Origin: Isoetes taiwanensis
Taxonomy: Eukaryota > Streptophyta > Lycopodiopsida > Isoetales > Isoetaceae
Direction of reading: 5' to 3'
NCBI GenBank assembly: GCA_021234155.1
Contig: JAJEKV010000035.1
Coordinates: forward strand, 11,346,407 to 11,410,406
DNA: 64,000 nucleotides
Both the position numbers and the translations under genes were made by a program. The notes under the pieces were generated by a model. That model had not been told where the DNA came from and did not search any database. It saw nothing but the letters and a program-made list of their open reading frames with translations. Numbering within the stretch: position 1 is the first letter of the stretch; every line of letters starts with the position of its first letter. Shown here one piece after another: positions 34,500-48,870 of the stretch.

Positions 34500-35940
34500 T
34501 TGAGAAATCTGATTGCAGAGCTCGCCATTGCAGCTTCGGGTCCCCCTACCGAAAGCAACAGAGACATCGAACATGTCGGCATTTAATTTCCTCATTTATT
34601 TCAATGACTTTTATTCAATGGATGAGATCAAATCTTAAAATTAAACGGCCGAATGTGGCCACCTTTAAATGTTTTAACGTGACGATCACTAAGATGTAAA
34701 CAATGATACATTCTTCAATTTTCACATAATATTTTTGTTTACTCACGAGCAATGCGGTTAATATCAAGACCTATAGATTATGCTAAAAGAAGCTATAACC
34801 ATAAACATGACATCTCAACATCACAACTCAAATCACAAAACTCCTTGATGTAGCCAAGGAGTTTCTTGCTACTATCTTTACACCCTATGCAGATGGAACT
34901 ATTATTGTAGTTCGATAAATGTTGCATGGAGTTGGTTCACACTTATTCCAATAAGTAGCAAAGCAAGAGCCTTCCAGTGTTTAGAGAAGCCAACATAATG
35001 AGCATGCTATGTCACAAATAAACAATTAATACCAAAGTTTAATGTTTAACTGTTTTTCTTTTCATTCAAAGAACCACCCAAAAAATGCATGCATTTTTCA
35101 AACCAAGCAACTAATACATAAGGCATCCATTTTAGTTTCGCTTCCAGATGCTCTTGCTCCACTGTTTGAGCTTTCAAACAATGCCTACAACAAAATTCCA
35201 AGGAGGATGCTACATATCCAAAACAATGCCTTGGTAAATGAAGGACCCTTCTATTGAAAGGAATTGAAGCCAATCTGCTCATGCCCAACCATAGCCATAG
35301 CCAAATCCTTCCAAAGGCCAAAATACTACATGATTAATCTGCAAACTTCAGCGCCAATTATTTCAAACAAAAAGTTTGCATAGAATCTAAATCTCCACCA
35401 TGAAGAAACCAAAATTTATATCCGAATTATATTCATCAAAGGGCTTGTTCCCTTACAGATTATAGCTTCTGAATCATGTTCACTGTTTGCAAAAAGAAAG
35501 AAAAAGCTGGGTAAAACTATTGCTAGAAATTATAGAGGCATCTTTTTTATCCATCACTTGTAGGTTCTTCAAGATTCTCAATTAGACTCTATATGTTGGT
35601 ATACAAACAAATAGATCTCACGCATCAAGATTTAAATTTGAGGCCTGACATTTGAGATGTGAACATTCCCTCACATTAAGATCCAATTAGCTTTATCATG
35701 ATCTTCAAAGCTTTCCTTATGAATATTTTCCTTTAAATCCCCTTTCTATGAAGATCCCCTATGATTTTAATAGAATTCCACTAGGTTTCTTGAGTACTTC
35801 TTTGGCTCCCCAAGAATTGTACAAAGTTTATCATAGTTGATTGTATTTAGGGACCATGTAAAGTTAAGTGCATCTGTACTGGGCAACCTTGTTGAAACCT
35901 TGTTAAAGCCAACAACTTTAAACGAACGACCAAACATAGG
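34500..35940. other. Intergenic, nothing recognised
   Basis: No recognisable gene. The open frames at 35042-35321 on both strands have no motif. Scattered GATTC words appear after 35560. Confidence 0.4.
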
Positions 35941-35948
35941 GTTTTCAA

Positions 35949-36194
35949 GAATCTATTAAGATTCTCTAGGATACTACGAGTATTCCTTAAGATAATACAA
36001 AGATTTCATTCCAAAGCACATCGAATGTGAATGATATACCTAGATGGAGTGTATCAAGTCGACTGGTCATTGAATCTATTAAGATTCTCTAGGATACTAC
36101 GAGTATTCCTTAAGATAATACAAAGATTTCATTCCAAAGCACATCGAATGTGAATGATATACCTAGATGGAGTGTATCAAGTCGACTGGTCATT
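35949..36194 (+). repeat. 123-bp exact tandem duplication
   Basis: 35949-36071 and 36072-36194 are apparently identical copies starting GAATCTATTAAGATTCTCTA. Block Y copy 2 has the unit once, so the duplication is specific to this copy. Confidence 0.95.
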
Positions 36195-38104
36195 CTTTAT
36201 CAAAATTTATATGCATGAGGAATTTACAAAGACTAGTTGAAGATTCATTGAGATTCCCTAGGATTATGTTCATATTATGAAAGAGTGTGTCAAGTCATTC
36301 CTGCAAAACACACTCTTAAATTCTACATTCCCCTTAGATTCCCCTAGATCCTCTAGAGTATCGTTTAGATTCCTAATTGAACATATCCCTTTTTCATTAG
36401 GAGAGAATGCCTTCCAATATGCCAAAAAGTGTTGAAACTATAAACTATAATCCGTGACTTTCCTCACAATATCCGTGCCTTTGCTCACAATTACAAATTT
36501 TGGAAAGTGCCTAATGTGTTGATAGAGCCTCATAAGTATTTAAATCCAAAATATTATATACTCTTGTCATGCTTAAATGTTGAATATCAATGATCAGTTG
36601 GAGGCATGTTAAAAAATTGACAATATTTATTGGGGCTCAAACATGCTTATGCATTTAGGGGTTAGGTACATTTCAAGTGAAATTCTAGATCAAGTCGAAT
36701 TCCGATCAAGTTCCTTAAGAATCCTCAACGCTCACCTAGATTTCTCCAAATAAGTTGATAGTCAAAATTTTACAAAAAAAAAAAAAAGCTTATAATGTGT
36801 CATTTCCTCGATGTAAAAGACAACCAAAGTGTTAGAGAGACCGTGCACAAGGGTCTTAATTCATATGCATTTTTGGTATGCATGTGGTCCTCCGTGATAT
36901 AATAGCTTCTTTCATATGCTTATATCTAATGGTCTTGTTATCCCCACAAATGCACCATAAGTCCGAATTCAATGAGCCATAATGTTCATATTATTACATT
37001 AGCCAAGGTGCTCTTTGTCTACGAGTATTCGAATAATTTCAAAAACTTACAACAGGGGAAATCTTGGTACCTTTCCCTTTATATTTTGAACCCCCTCTTT
37101 TGGGGCGTGGGTGGCTTTCTTAAGAGTTGGCAACTACTATCACTACAACATTGCAAAAGCACGCACCATACCATTAAATGCTTCTTGACTTAAAAGTCGT
37201 GATAATCATTGCCAAAATGCTTCTTATTAAGAGTCAAATGATTATAACATGTTATCCAAAGAACAACATTTTGATAGTTTTCCTTTATGCTTTTATATTT
37301 TTAACCCTCTTAGGGGATTTTTTTAACCTTGGCATATACTATGAATTCCAACATTCTAAATAAGGGACGTGCACATTTGGGTCATTGTCTCTGGCATATA
37401 CTATATCATTACACACATGAAAGATTTGCATTGTCAAAATGCTTCTTAATTTAAAGCATATCCATGAAATAGCAATACATGATGACTAGAGAGATTTGTT
37501 TCCTAAGTTAATGATTAGACACAAAGACAAAATGTTTATGTCTAGTGATCAAGATACCCACACCAAGCTCCACAGAGTCAAGATCTCCACAAGGAGTTAC
37601 CTGCGTAGATTTTACATAAGAAATAAGCATAAAAGAAAAAAGTTGGCTCACCCTGCCCACCAATCAAGCCAACGGTCAAGAATCTTCCTTTTAATTGCAA
37701 CTTGCAAGACTAGAGTTCCAGCCCTCAGAGCTACTAGGGGTGGCCACATGCAATCTTCACGGCCCTCCCCTCCGTATATGAATCTGATACGAGAGGGGAT
37801 ACGAGAGAGGGGAAGAGCGGCAGGAACAGCTGCAGAATAGAGGAAAACAGACGATCATGACTAAAAATTTTGGGTGTTCCTCTCCGACATCAATCGGAGG
37901 CCTCCGCCTCCATTTTTCGGGCCGAAACTCCTTCCGCTTCAAGATGAAAACCCGACATGTGGGCCACCCTTATCGCTACTCCCCGGTGCATCTCCTCCTT
38001 ATATTCAAGAATGCCAAATATCCGCATTAGTGGCAAAATGTAATAATAAGTATGATTGCACCAACCAAACCTTAATATAAAAACAATGCACATGGTTTTG
38101 ATGA

Positions 38105-38402
38105 GGATACCAATTGCAAAGATATCACACTTTGAGAAGCGATTTTTCCTACTTCTCGACCAGCCAAGCCAAACCACCTATCGAAAACCATAACAACCCG
38201 CCGAAGTCCCTCTTTTTCCACCGATCGCCCAACTAGATGCATAAAAATGTTTGAACATAACTTTTACCTTCATTCATCCGTGGTTCTAGATCATAAAGTA
38301 TTGCCATCTCTTGAGAACTCGCAAACAAGATATTTCCTCTCCAACTTCATCTCGATGGCTGCCACATGCAGCCTTTTAACATTCCAAATCAGAACATCAA
38401 AA
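38105..38402 (-). pseudogene. WDR70-like WD40 gene fragment (block Y copy 1)
   Basis: Same two minus-strand exons as at 59030-59321, here with many CAG/CTG to CG-type changes that break the frame. The exon equivalents lie at about 38275-38402 and 38105-38236. See the better-preserved second copy for the motifs used in the identification. Confidence 0.65.
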
Positions 38403-39183
38403 TAGATTGTACATATGCATTAGTAAGATGAACTGAAAATAAGACAGACCTCTAAGTTAAAAAAATGAGATAAAAACCCACCTAGAAGAGGACTTGGACA
38501 TATCTTCTCAGACCGCCATAAACGCGACACATGTGCTATAAACCGATCCTCTATTATACATGTACTTAGGTTGTATACGTAAGATTAACATGCTTGCAAA
38601 GCCAATTATGGGGCTTGTTTGTTAACGGCCATAACAGATCTTCCAGACATTTGCTGACTTATCCTCTTGCAAATCGCGTTGGATGGCTCAAGATGATGTT
38701 TCCCCCGACACAAAAGCTTCAATTTTGGGTGCGAGGTCGTGGTACTTGCCCGATATCCTTACCACATGAATCATGTTATCGAAGCTTGCGTAAACCGTGC
38801 ATAATAGAAGAGCATTTATTTTCTCAGGCGGACCATGAACCCCGTGCGGGTACCATAAAATCGAACTCTTATCGGTCTTTTTCAACCAAAATCAAATATT
38901 ACTGATATTTCAAGACAACGAACCGGATGGTCTCCAAAGAATTACAAAGTGAAAATCAAAGACATGTGACTATCTTGAATTTGCCCATTGTCGCGTTTTT
39001 ACCGTGTGAAGATAGCATGGGCCTTCATCATATAGTGCACGTGTTACATGCAAGTTGAGACACCGGACTCTTCAAATAGTCCTGCGGCTTCCTCAAGGTC
39101 CCTCGTTCTCCATACCACAACTCTTACATCATCATCTCATTGAAAGCATATACTTGCAATAATTCCGTAAGTTCAAATGTTAC

Positions 39184-39290
39184 CTCGATATGTGCATGCT
39201 CGAACATATGTTGCATATAGTTCAGAACACCACTTGAGCAGAGATAACCATGCCCGCCACAAAGTTTTCTCGCACTTGTGAAATGCTTTT
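39184..39290 (-). pseudogene. Acyl-CoA oxidase exon fragment (block Y copy 1)
   Basis: Minus-strand exon matching the one at 60099-60204. It reads through RKLCGGHGYLCSSG, but a one-base difference after GTGC (GTGCGAG against GTGCAG) and another at GTTCGAGC (against GTTCCAGC) alter the frame. Both differences lie in CAG-type context. Confidence 0.7.
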
Positions 39291-40073
39291 CTAAGACTTA
39301 AAAGTTAGGTGTCACAAAGAAGTGAAGGAGACTCATCGGATAAAAGATTTTATGTCCATAATATTTTGCCATTTAGATGTTCCACACATGAAATAAGAAA
39401 ACGGAAGAGTAAGCAAAATTTTGATTGCAAAACAAAAATGGGAGTTTTCATCAGACCCATGGAGCAAAAGCATCACTAGCAGACTGATCACTTCCGAGAT
39501 TTTTAGATAGGATAGAGCTATGCCACGCCTCGAAGCTCCAAGGAGGATATGCTAAACGCACCTATTAGATGCATGGCAATCAACTATATATTTCAATTTT
39601 TCTGAGCATCACCATACATTGCAGGTCTGGATGCAAACTCAGAAACCTGCTATTTGCAAATTTCTTCTCTGGTACAATGGCATAGATTTAGAGTTTATAA
39701 AATGATCAGAATAAATGTATCAGAAATGGCCCAGAGTCATTTAAGGAAACGATTAACCAAAGAACATCGGCAAGATATTCTCATGTTATATCAGCAGAGT
39801 GATTGAGAAAAGCAATGAAAAGCCAACACGTGCTTAAAAGAAAAATGACTTAGCATAATAAAGAAGACAATGCAAAGTGAGCCTGCAGTACATCACCATT
39901 CATACTTCGCCTCATTTTGAGTCCGCATACAGCATAAAACACTTTATATAAGATAAATTTTCTCTTCGAAGAGAAACCCAAAATGATGCGTCTACCTTCA
40001 ATGCAGGCCACCACTGCCATTGGATAAACCCTGGTTATTTGCTACTAATACTATTTTTATATTAATCAATCTC

Positions 40074-42590
40074 CATTGAAGACCATCTGTTAGAAGACGT
40101 AACCTTCTAAAAAGCCCTCGGCTTTTCCCGAACGCTATTTAATTTTTAGAAAGAAATGCTTACCCGAAAGTAAAGCAAAGAAGCTATCTCGCAGCATAGT
40201 GCCCCCATCGAAAAAATGATCTAGCCATCCAATCATCCCCCCCAAATCGCCGCGTTTTCAAAATTTAGCAATGGAGAGATCACATGATGATACGGAAGCT
40301 AGATGTAAACTTCATTACTCGCACCTCAAAATGATAGGCAAAAACTTATGAGTTCTTATGAGGTAAGGATTCTTTCCTTGAAGAACGAGTCTTATGAGGC
40401 AAGGATACCAACCTGATCATTGATTTGCCGTTATGAAAAATAGATAGTATATCCTCTCTTTTATTTGCTTTGGATCTTTAGATATATGTTATCCGTTCCT
40501 CGATTGAAAAGCAATAATGCCGAGCGCATAAATGAAAGGAGTGGAATGTGGAATGAGGTGTCAGCCGATACAAATCATGGACATATAAAGTCGCGCATTT
40601 CGATGAGACATCAATTTTCGCAATGTGGTTGCCTCCTCTCAAGAGGCAACAAAATACCCCAAAATTTCGCATGTGGAAATGAAGCATGTAATTCCTCTTA
40701 TGCTTGCCACTTTTAAACCAATAATTGCTTGGCTTCTACCCATACATTTAGACAAATTTAGATCCGATACAAAATCCAACTTACCAAGCACCTACCTTCG
40801 TTGCCACGAAATATTACCCGGCATCAACCTACCAAAGGTCACAGGCAGTAGCAAAGATTATTAATGAAGAACATCAACCGCTAAGACCTGGGCTCATGAT
40901 AAGCAAGAAAGCACATATTACCATGAAGGTCTCTTAGCGGTAATCACCCAAAAAGCTTCCCCAAATTTTATCGATCTCAGAAAGACAATCAATGGCAATT
41001 TAATGGCAAAAAGAGGCATAAATATAAGCGATGCCACTCTATAGTAGCAAACTATATCTTAGATAAAACTATAAAAGTGCCATATTTGTGCCGATCGGTT
41101 TATCACAATGATACCATTAATAATGCTAATCTCTCTACCGTAATGGTATGGGAACCATAATGAGTGCGTTTAAAAAAGGGAAGGGCCAACCGCCACACCA
41201 GATACGACCCTTTTGCAAATCGGATGATAGCAAGATTTTAAAGGCGCCTTTAGGTAGGGCACCTAAATGTCTTGCCCGCACAATCTTCATAACTAAGACT
41301 ATTGCGACCGGGGAAAATCTCGAACGTAAGAACATGGGGGCGGACAACATCAAAAAAATCTGCAAGAACACAATCACAAAAGGTAAGATCTTTTCAAAAT
41401 ATTCAAACTTGTAAGCAAAACTACCACCGACCAAAGACATAAAATCTACAACTCAAATCCACACGATCAAATCTACCAGAACAAAACAACAAATAGATAT
41501 CAAAACACAAAGATATATCAACGCTTGGGATTCCGGACTCTCTACATATTGATATAAGATGAAGATTATGAAGATGATAGATAATGGTCCACTACTTTTC
41601 ATATATACTTATGTAGAAAATCCTTCAGAAACTTGCGGTTAAAATCATTTCACAAATCATATGAGTATAAGCAAAAGAGAGAACCGCATGCAATCGAAGG
41701 CACGATCCGCTAAGATAGGCACGATCCGCTAAGATACATCGAGCACCAGGCTATCTCGGAGACTATCCCAGCTCAAGCTATTTAGGGCGAACCTATTAGA
41801 ACCCTAATTGCAATTTATATCATTATGTGCGCCCATTTCTCGCTTCCTCGATTTCACGACAAAAGAAAAGCCTATTTCTGCCGAGCACCGCATTTCTCGG
41901 CATCACATAGTCCTTTTTGCTTAATCATCTTATTTTATCAACAAGATACCGTTGGATCGTGTCCTAATATAAGCTTTGAAGCGAGTCCTCAATCATGCCT
42001 TCACGGCAACTCAATATCACAAAATCTTAAAAGGGCTTGCGGGAACACCGCTTGAACTTGGTTCAATTTCATGATCTTGATCACCATATCTCGTGAGGCA
42101 TTCCCGAACACTCATTGACACATTGGGGTTACCTCGCAAAGCTTCGGTATTTAAAATTTTGAGCGAAGGCTTTTTGCCCGAGATCAACCTCGCTTCATGG
42201 GTTTTTCGACAAATATTTTTTTCGCACATCTGCGTATGGATTGGGCTTGTTGCTATGGTACCGGTGGACATCTCTTGTCTAGCCAATTGATTATGTCTCT
42301 AAAAACCAGATCTATGTTCTCATCCGCTCGCCGGATGTGAGGCCATGCCACATATTTGGATCACGTTTTAATGGTCTTGTCGGGCTATTAGCGTAATCAT
42401 GGAGCTCTTTGCTAATTCTTTGGATCGATCCCACAACATCCGCTTCTCGAAGTGAACCACAAAGAATGGCAAAGTAACCTTGTCACTTAAATTAAATTAG
42501 TTATAAAACACGAAAAGACACCACGGGCAATAGTTCTTTAACCAATTTCTCTCGCAACATACTTGCGTGAAGACGAGTTTCTAGATCAAG
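40074..42590 (-). other. CAG/CTG-poor region, likely unresolved ATG11-side sequence
   Basis: No protein recognised. Between 41821 and 42340 I find only about three CAG/CTG words, where around sixteen would be expected by chance, and CG is very frequent. Several places look like corrupted splice or coding context (for example TTACCTCGCAAAGC where TTACCTGCAAAGC would be an intron boundary on the minus strand). The 89-codon minus frame at 42286-42017 is open but unassigned. Confidence 0.35.
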
Positions 42591-42599
42591 ACTTGTGTG

Positions 42600-43560
42600 C
42601 GGCATTTCTACCGCAGCAAATGTAAAATGCTTCAAACTTCTTTCCCTCTCAAAAATTCAAGAAGATCACGTGCATGCGAGATTTCTTACCTTGGAGAAGA
42701 TGCACCGCTGCAAAATCTCTCCCTCATGCGAGCAATCTCTTTTTCCCTTTCCCTTGCAAGCTTTTCAACAAGTCGGGCTGCCTCGACCCATGTAGAGCTT
42801 CATATAAGCCTTTCTTCTAATAACTTCGCAAGACAGGCTTTGTAATGCAGGTCCTATTTTGCTTAATAAACTTGAGCTCCTCAAAAATCTCATCTTGGCA
42901 GCCATAGCTTCTCTAAAAGCAAAGAAGCTGATTTCTCATGTCCCTTATGTTACATTGAAGAGCAAGCAACGTTCGCATATGCACATGAACACGGTGTTCA
43001 TTGTATTTTTGCTTTGTTTTATGAATAGCAAGCAACTTTGCAAGCTCATGATCACAAGCTTCCATCCTTGGCAAGTGATTTTTGTCATGCACATCATACA
43101 TAGGTCCAAGGGCGATACAACATCATGGGGACACAATAAATTGAGCATCTAAGCAAATCATCAATGAGTTTCTTTCTTTGTATTAACATCTCTCTTTGCC
43201 AAAAATAAAGTGCACAAAGACATTAATAACATTAATCTAGCAAAAGCAAAGAGGTTTTCTACATTACTGAACTTCCAAATAGTCGCTCTTAAGTCGTGAA
43301 ACCTTCCCGGAGAAGCTTTTATGAGACATAGCACAATCTTACGCCCATTTACGTAAACTAGCCTCTTTTACCACATCAATCAAATTTTCTAAGACTTCGG
43401 TTCGTAGGCGGGGTGCAACTTGCAAGCCTTTAGGCATTCCAAATCTCTTTCAAAATTAGCCGTAATGTCTCAATTTTGCCAATCTTTCTTTGTGCAAAAT
43501 GTCTCATGAATTCATGGTACAAGCTGATCTATAATCCCGTAAATGGGGTCATCTAGAAAA
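42600..43560 (-). pseudogene. ATG11: Autophagy protein ATG11 gene, central exons
   Basis: Minus-strand pieces in the order of plant ATG11, the autophagy scaffold that links the ATG1-ATG13 kinase complex to phagophore sites. About 43560-43340 gives MRHFAQRKIGKIETLR, FERDLECLKACKLHPA and VSRLKSDYLEV. 43101-42913 gives MYDVHDKNHLPRMEACDHEL followed by a charged helix and IRDMRNQLLCF. 42900-42690 gives REAMAAK..IFEELKF, RRKAYMKLYMG and ARLVEKLAREREKEIARMRE, ending at a CCAAG|GTAAG donor. The YDVHDKNHLPRM and KLYMG landmarks are highly characteristic. Frame changes occur every few dozen codons, mostly in a CAG/CTG-poor background, so it may be an intact gene damaged by base-calling errors rather than a true pseudogene. 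N- and C-terminal parts are not resolved. Confidence 0.85.
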
Positions 43561-46240
43561 ACACCTATTTTACCCAACCTAAAGTAGCAAGGTAATTCAC
43601 TATGCCGGAGCAAAAGCCAATAGTTATGGAGATGCAACATTCTTGCAAGTCGTAGAGTTTTCCATAAGTCATGACTTAGTTAACACTACAATAACATTGG
43701 GAAACAGAGAAATCGAACCAAACATAACATATTAAGCCATTCAAACTACAAAGAAGGAGCTGAACTTGCGGACCATTAATTTCAGACACAATCTTTGAGC
43801 ATGCTAAGAAACTAAAAATGCTATTGATAAACACTATGTAGTAGATCCATAACCATGTTTGAAGAATGAAATTTAGCCAAAGCATTAGATTCTTGCAAAA
43901 AGTCTGAAGTCATTACCTCACGAAGTTTCCAGTTTGCCTAACATAAACCAGCCTATTGTAGATCATAGAAAGAAAGCAGCCCCTCGACTTTCCTTTCGGA
44001 CGGACCATATGGATTAAACCACGAGTTTTGAAACAATGTGAATGCCTAGCGGTCCATCGTTGAGCTGCAAGAGGCAAGACAAAGCGGTTGTTGGCAAAAC
44101 AAACTTGAAAATTGTTGGCTATAGAGCTAAACTTGGGCCAAAAACATTGGAATCTAATCTCTGCATGTTCCTTGCACTAGAAATCAAGGTTATGGAGGTA
44201 GAAACAACGTTTCTATCGGTTGAAGTTCGATCCGGCTGAACCACAAAATGACCATTCACCATTTCAAATTACATAGAACACTAGAATAATCAAGAAGAAT
44301 GGGTTTCACTACCTTCACGATATAACGTAAGAAGCTAAAGGGAACAAGGCCTTCTCGCTTGAGCAACTTCACCAGCTCCAACTTCAAGTTTAGAATATGC
44401 AAAAGAAGTGTAATAATAAGACGAAATCATAGTTCGAATACCACGAGATCATGGCTCCAAGCGTATCTAGACATTTATAGTGGCATACCAAACTTCAGAC
44501 TTACGCCAAAAAAGGAACGTCGTGAATTGTTTGAACATGTGCATTTGGAAGTAGGAAACAACCAAGCAATATAAGCCTTTTAGCATCGAGAGTAGATCGC
44601 ACATGTGCATTTGGAACCGCAAGACCAGCAACATAATCAAATTTAGTGTCCAACATTTAAACAAAAATCAAACATCGATAATCTAGTAGCCCACATCAAA
44701 AAAATCGTAACCTTGCATCAAGCCGCTCATGGCGTCGATTTGTTTCAGACTTAAAGCAGTAAAACATATTTCACGGCTTAGAATATTTGTACAACACATA
44801 TTTCTTGCATAAAAAGCTAGTGCAATCATGCTCCATCTGCTGACTGCCCGCCTAGTGCAGAAATTTCAGAGATACATATCATCAAATTAGTTTATGACAC
44901 AAATAAAACAAAGGAAATATCACCCTTCCGAAAGTCAAAGAAGGCCCTTTGGCATAAAGTTGCAAATTCCGACTTATGCAGCTCCTTAAATCTTCTCAAG
45001 TCTACCTAAACAATGGAAAACAGAATTAGAACTTGTATGTTTGTAAAAAAAAAAGGAAGCAAATGCCTATACAATTTTTGCCATCTAGTACTTGGCAAAA
45101 GAAGAAGAATCTAGCATGTTGGAACATATTTTTACAGAAATGATTTTTTGCCATCTAGTACTTGCAAAGGTAAGAATCTAGCATGTTGGAACATATTTTA
45201 CGAGAAATGATGTATGGCAAAAAAGAGAGACGGTTGATAAATACAAGAAAAAGATTATATGATTACTATTCTAAGTTCAGAATACGGATCGAACATTAAT
45301 TATTAGAGCTGCAAACCTGAATGCCATGTTCGCAACAAGCATTTCAATGATGGTCCCTTGCTGCCATCTTTTGCCATTCGTTCTTTTCTTGCCTCTACCA
45401 AAGCTACAAACTGAATAATCGCCTCCCCTTTTTGGAAAGTCATATCGCCACAAAGTTCGTGAACGTGAGTCGTTATTATAAAAATAAGACAATTGTAATG
45501 ACAAACCCGAGGATCCAAAAGTAAGTAGTGTCTAGAATCAACGTGTGTATACCGCATGCCAATAATGCCCGATCGTTTAAAATGTCTATATTAAAGCGAA
45601 AAATCTCCTAAGAACTATCATTAGTTCAAAGAATGAATTACGATCAAATTGAAATCGTTGGATAGGCTACACGGGAACACATTACCGCTAAAAGGGAAAT
45701 CGGCGGCTGATGGCGGTGTTTCGTGGCCTATACGCAACCGAAAAAGCAAAGAGAATCTGCTTACAACGCCCCATATAAGACCGTAAGGAAAAAAAAGGGC
45801 ATATGAACTTGGCGATGGGCCTATAAGAATTTGCCCACATTCCGCTTGCAACAAAGTGATAGTTCAGAAAAGTAAAGTAAGGAAAAACCTCAAAATTAGA
45901 GATATCGAAAATGGCCCGCAAAGAAGATTGAGAAGAACAACAGATATACAGGTGTAGATCTATATAGTCTGGGTGTAGGAATCCAAAAAATTGATCGCGA
46001 CCAAGTATAGATGAACTTATATCCAAGCCCGACCGCAAAAAGATTTGGTTATGGCCCTTGTAGATCCATCACGAACTCTAAAGTCGAGCTTCAAATCAAT
46101 TACACTGGGTTATACAGGGGATTCACAAACGCCGTCGTCATATCCTCGCTCTCGCCATAGCCCGGAGCCACAAGCCAGTAACCGAAACGAGAGAAAAGTG
46201 GAAAATATCCTTTGGATGATTTTTTAATTAATGTGCATTG
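43561..46240 (-). other. Upstream part of the ATG11 region, unresolved
   Basis: It probably holds the 5' exons and leader of the minus-strand ATG11 gene. The stretch 46230-46050, read on the minus strand, resembles a C/T-rich leader. I could not place the N-terminal ubiquitin-like part. Frames such as 45504-45277 (ending MLVANMAFR before a possible CAG|GT donor at about 45319) are exon-like but unassigned. CAG/CTG is scarce through much of it. Confidence 0.35.
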
Positions 46241-46259
46241 CCGCTTCATGAAGGTGGAC

Positions 46260-46641
46260 CTTAAATTTCTTTGCCCATTAAATTTCCTTGACTTTTAAAT
46301 CAAGGGAAGAGATTAGAAGCCCCAATTCCAATGATCTGGATTAAAAGCCCCAATTCTATCACCTTCCCTGCAACTTCCTATCCAAAATTGACGGCCAAGA
46401 TTTGACCTTCCCTTTTAATCCGAAGGCCCATATGAAAAGCCCCAAATAATTTTAATCGACGGTCTAGATAAAATGCCCCAATTTCAAGGGCCCAGATTAA
46501 AAGCCCCAAATAAGGGGGGATGCTTGGGGTGTTACGAGGTGGCATCTGGGCCAGCCCATCTCGTAGATGGACCAGTAGATCAATCTCTACATCAATCTCT
46601 ACCGAATGTTGGCAGCACTCATATAATTGTATATATATAAG
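46260..46641 (+). repeat. Tail-like sequence before AT tract, unit 4
   Basis: Repeats the words AAAAGCCCCAA (several times from 46331) and ATTGACGGCCAAGATTTGAC, then ends with ATAATTGTATATATATAAGG before the AT tract. Related sequence precedes the AT tract at 62580 and lies, inverted, at 28060-28180. Confidence 0.75.
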
Positions 46642-48261
<1,620 letters not shown>

Positions 48262-48870
48262 GATTCTTAGTGTTCGATCACGCTGGTCTTGCCCGGTCTT
48301 TTAAAATGGTGTCAAAGCACCACTCATTGAAACGCCTCTCGACGAGAGAATCCAATGGCGTGGGTCCCACCTTCATCCGACCCCTCTACTGCAAGCTACG
48401 TGCCTTTGAAGGCGATTAAATATAAGGAAGCTTCCTAGAAAGTCCACTCATAAATGTTTTGCCACCTCATTACCTTTTTATTAATGAGGGTGACACCTCA
48501 CCTCCTTTAAAAAAAAAAAATCAATTTAATATTAAAAAGTGAATGGCTAGGATTTATGCTCACCTTTTGATCTAACGGCTAAGATCTGCCACACCAAATC
48601 TACTTTAAGAGACCTTCCTTGCACCTTCCTTACAAAAAATCAAGGGCTAGGATTTATCCTCCCCTTTCGATCCAACGGTCTGGGAATGTGATGCATGCCC
48701 CCATGCATGACCCATGCATGCCTCCATGCATGCCCATAAGAAATGGATGGCTCTGATGCTGCCACCTCACTGGCCCCACCTAAAACGGACGGCATCCGGG
48801 CATGTAAGAATCAGACACATTATATACCAAAGTTTTATGATATACCTTTATATATAACTGATATATATAT
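48262..48870 (+). repeat. Conserved tail, unit 4
   Basis: Close match to the unit 1 tail through CAAAGCACCACTCATTGAAA, the CATGCATG cluster (about 48695-48733) and GACGGCATCCGGGCATGTAA. It ends TATACCTTTATATATAACTG and a short AT tract, directly against the start of duplicated block X. Confidence 0.9.

Larger units (their letters stand above)
35941..40073. repeat. ~4-kb duplicated block Y, copy 1
   Basis: Collinear with 57058-60957. Both begin TTTTCAAGAATCTATTAAGA and end at TATTTTTATATTAATCAATC. Copy 1 has an extra 123-bp tandem duplication at its start and a longer ending (CACTGCCATTGGATAAACCC). Differences between the copies are strongly concentrated at CAG/CTG words. The block carries fragments of at least two host genes on the minus strand. 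Confidence 0.9.

Noticed and set aside
45303-45557. TTHVHEL segment considered as a MutS homologue motif
   Set aside because: Only a six-residue resemblance; flanking sequence does not fit the MutS ATPase domain and the frame is unsupported.
28180-46000. CAG/CTG depletion considered as a RIP-like or deamination mutation process
   Set aside because: Changes include T to C, insertions and multi-base replacements, which deamination cannot produce.
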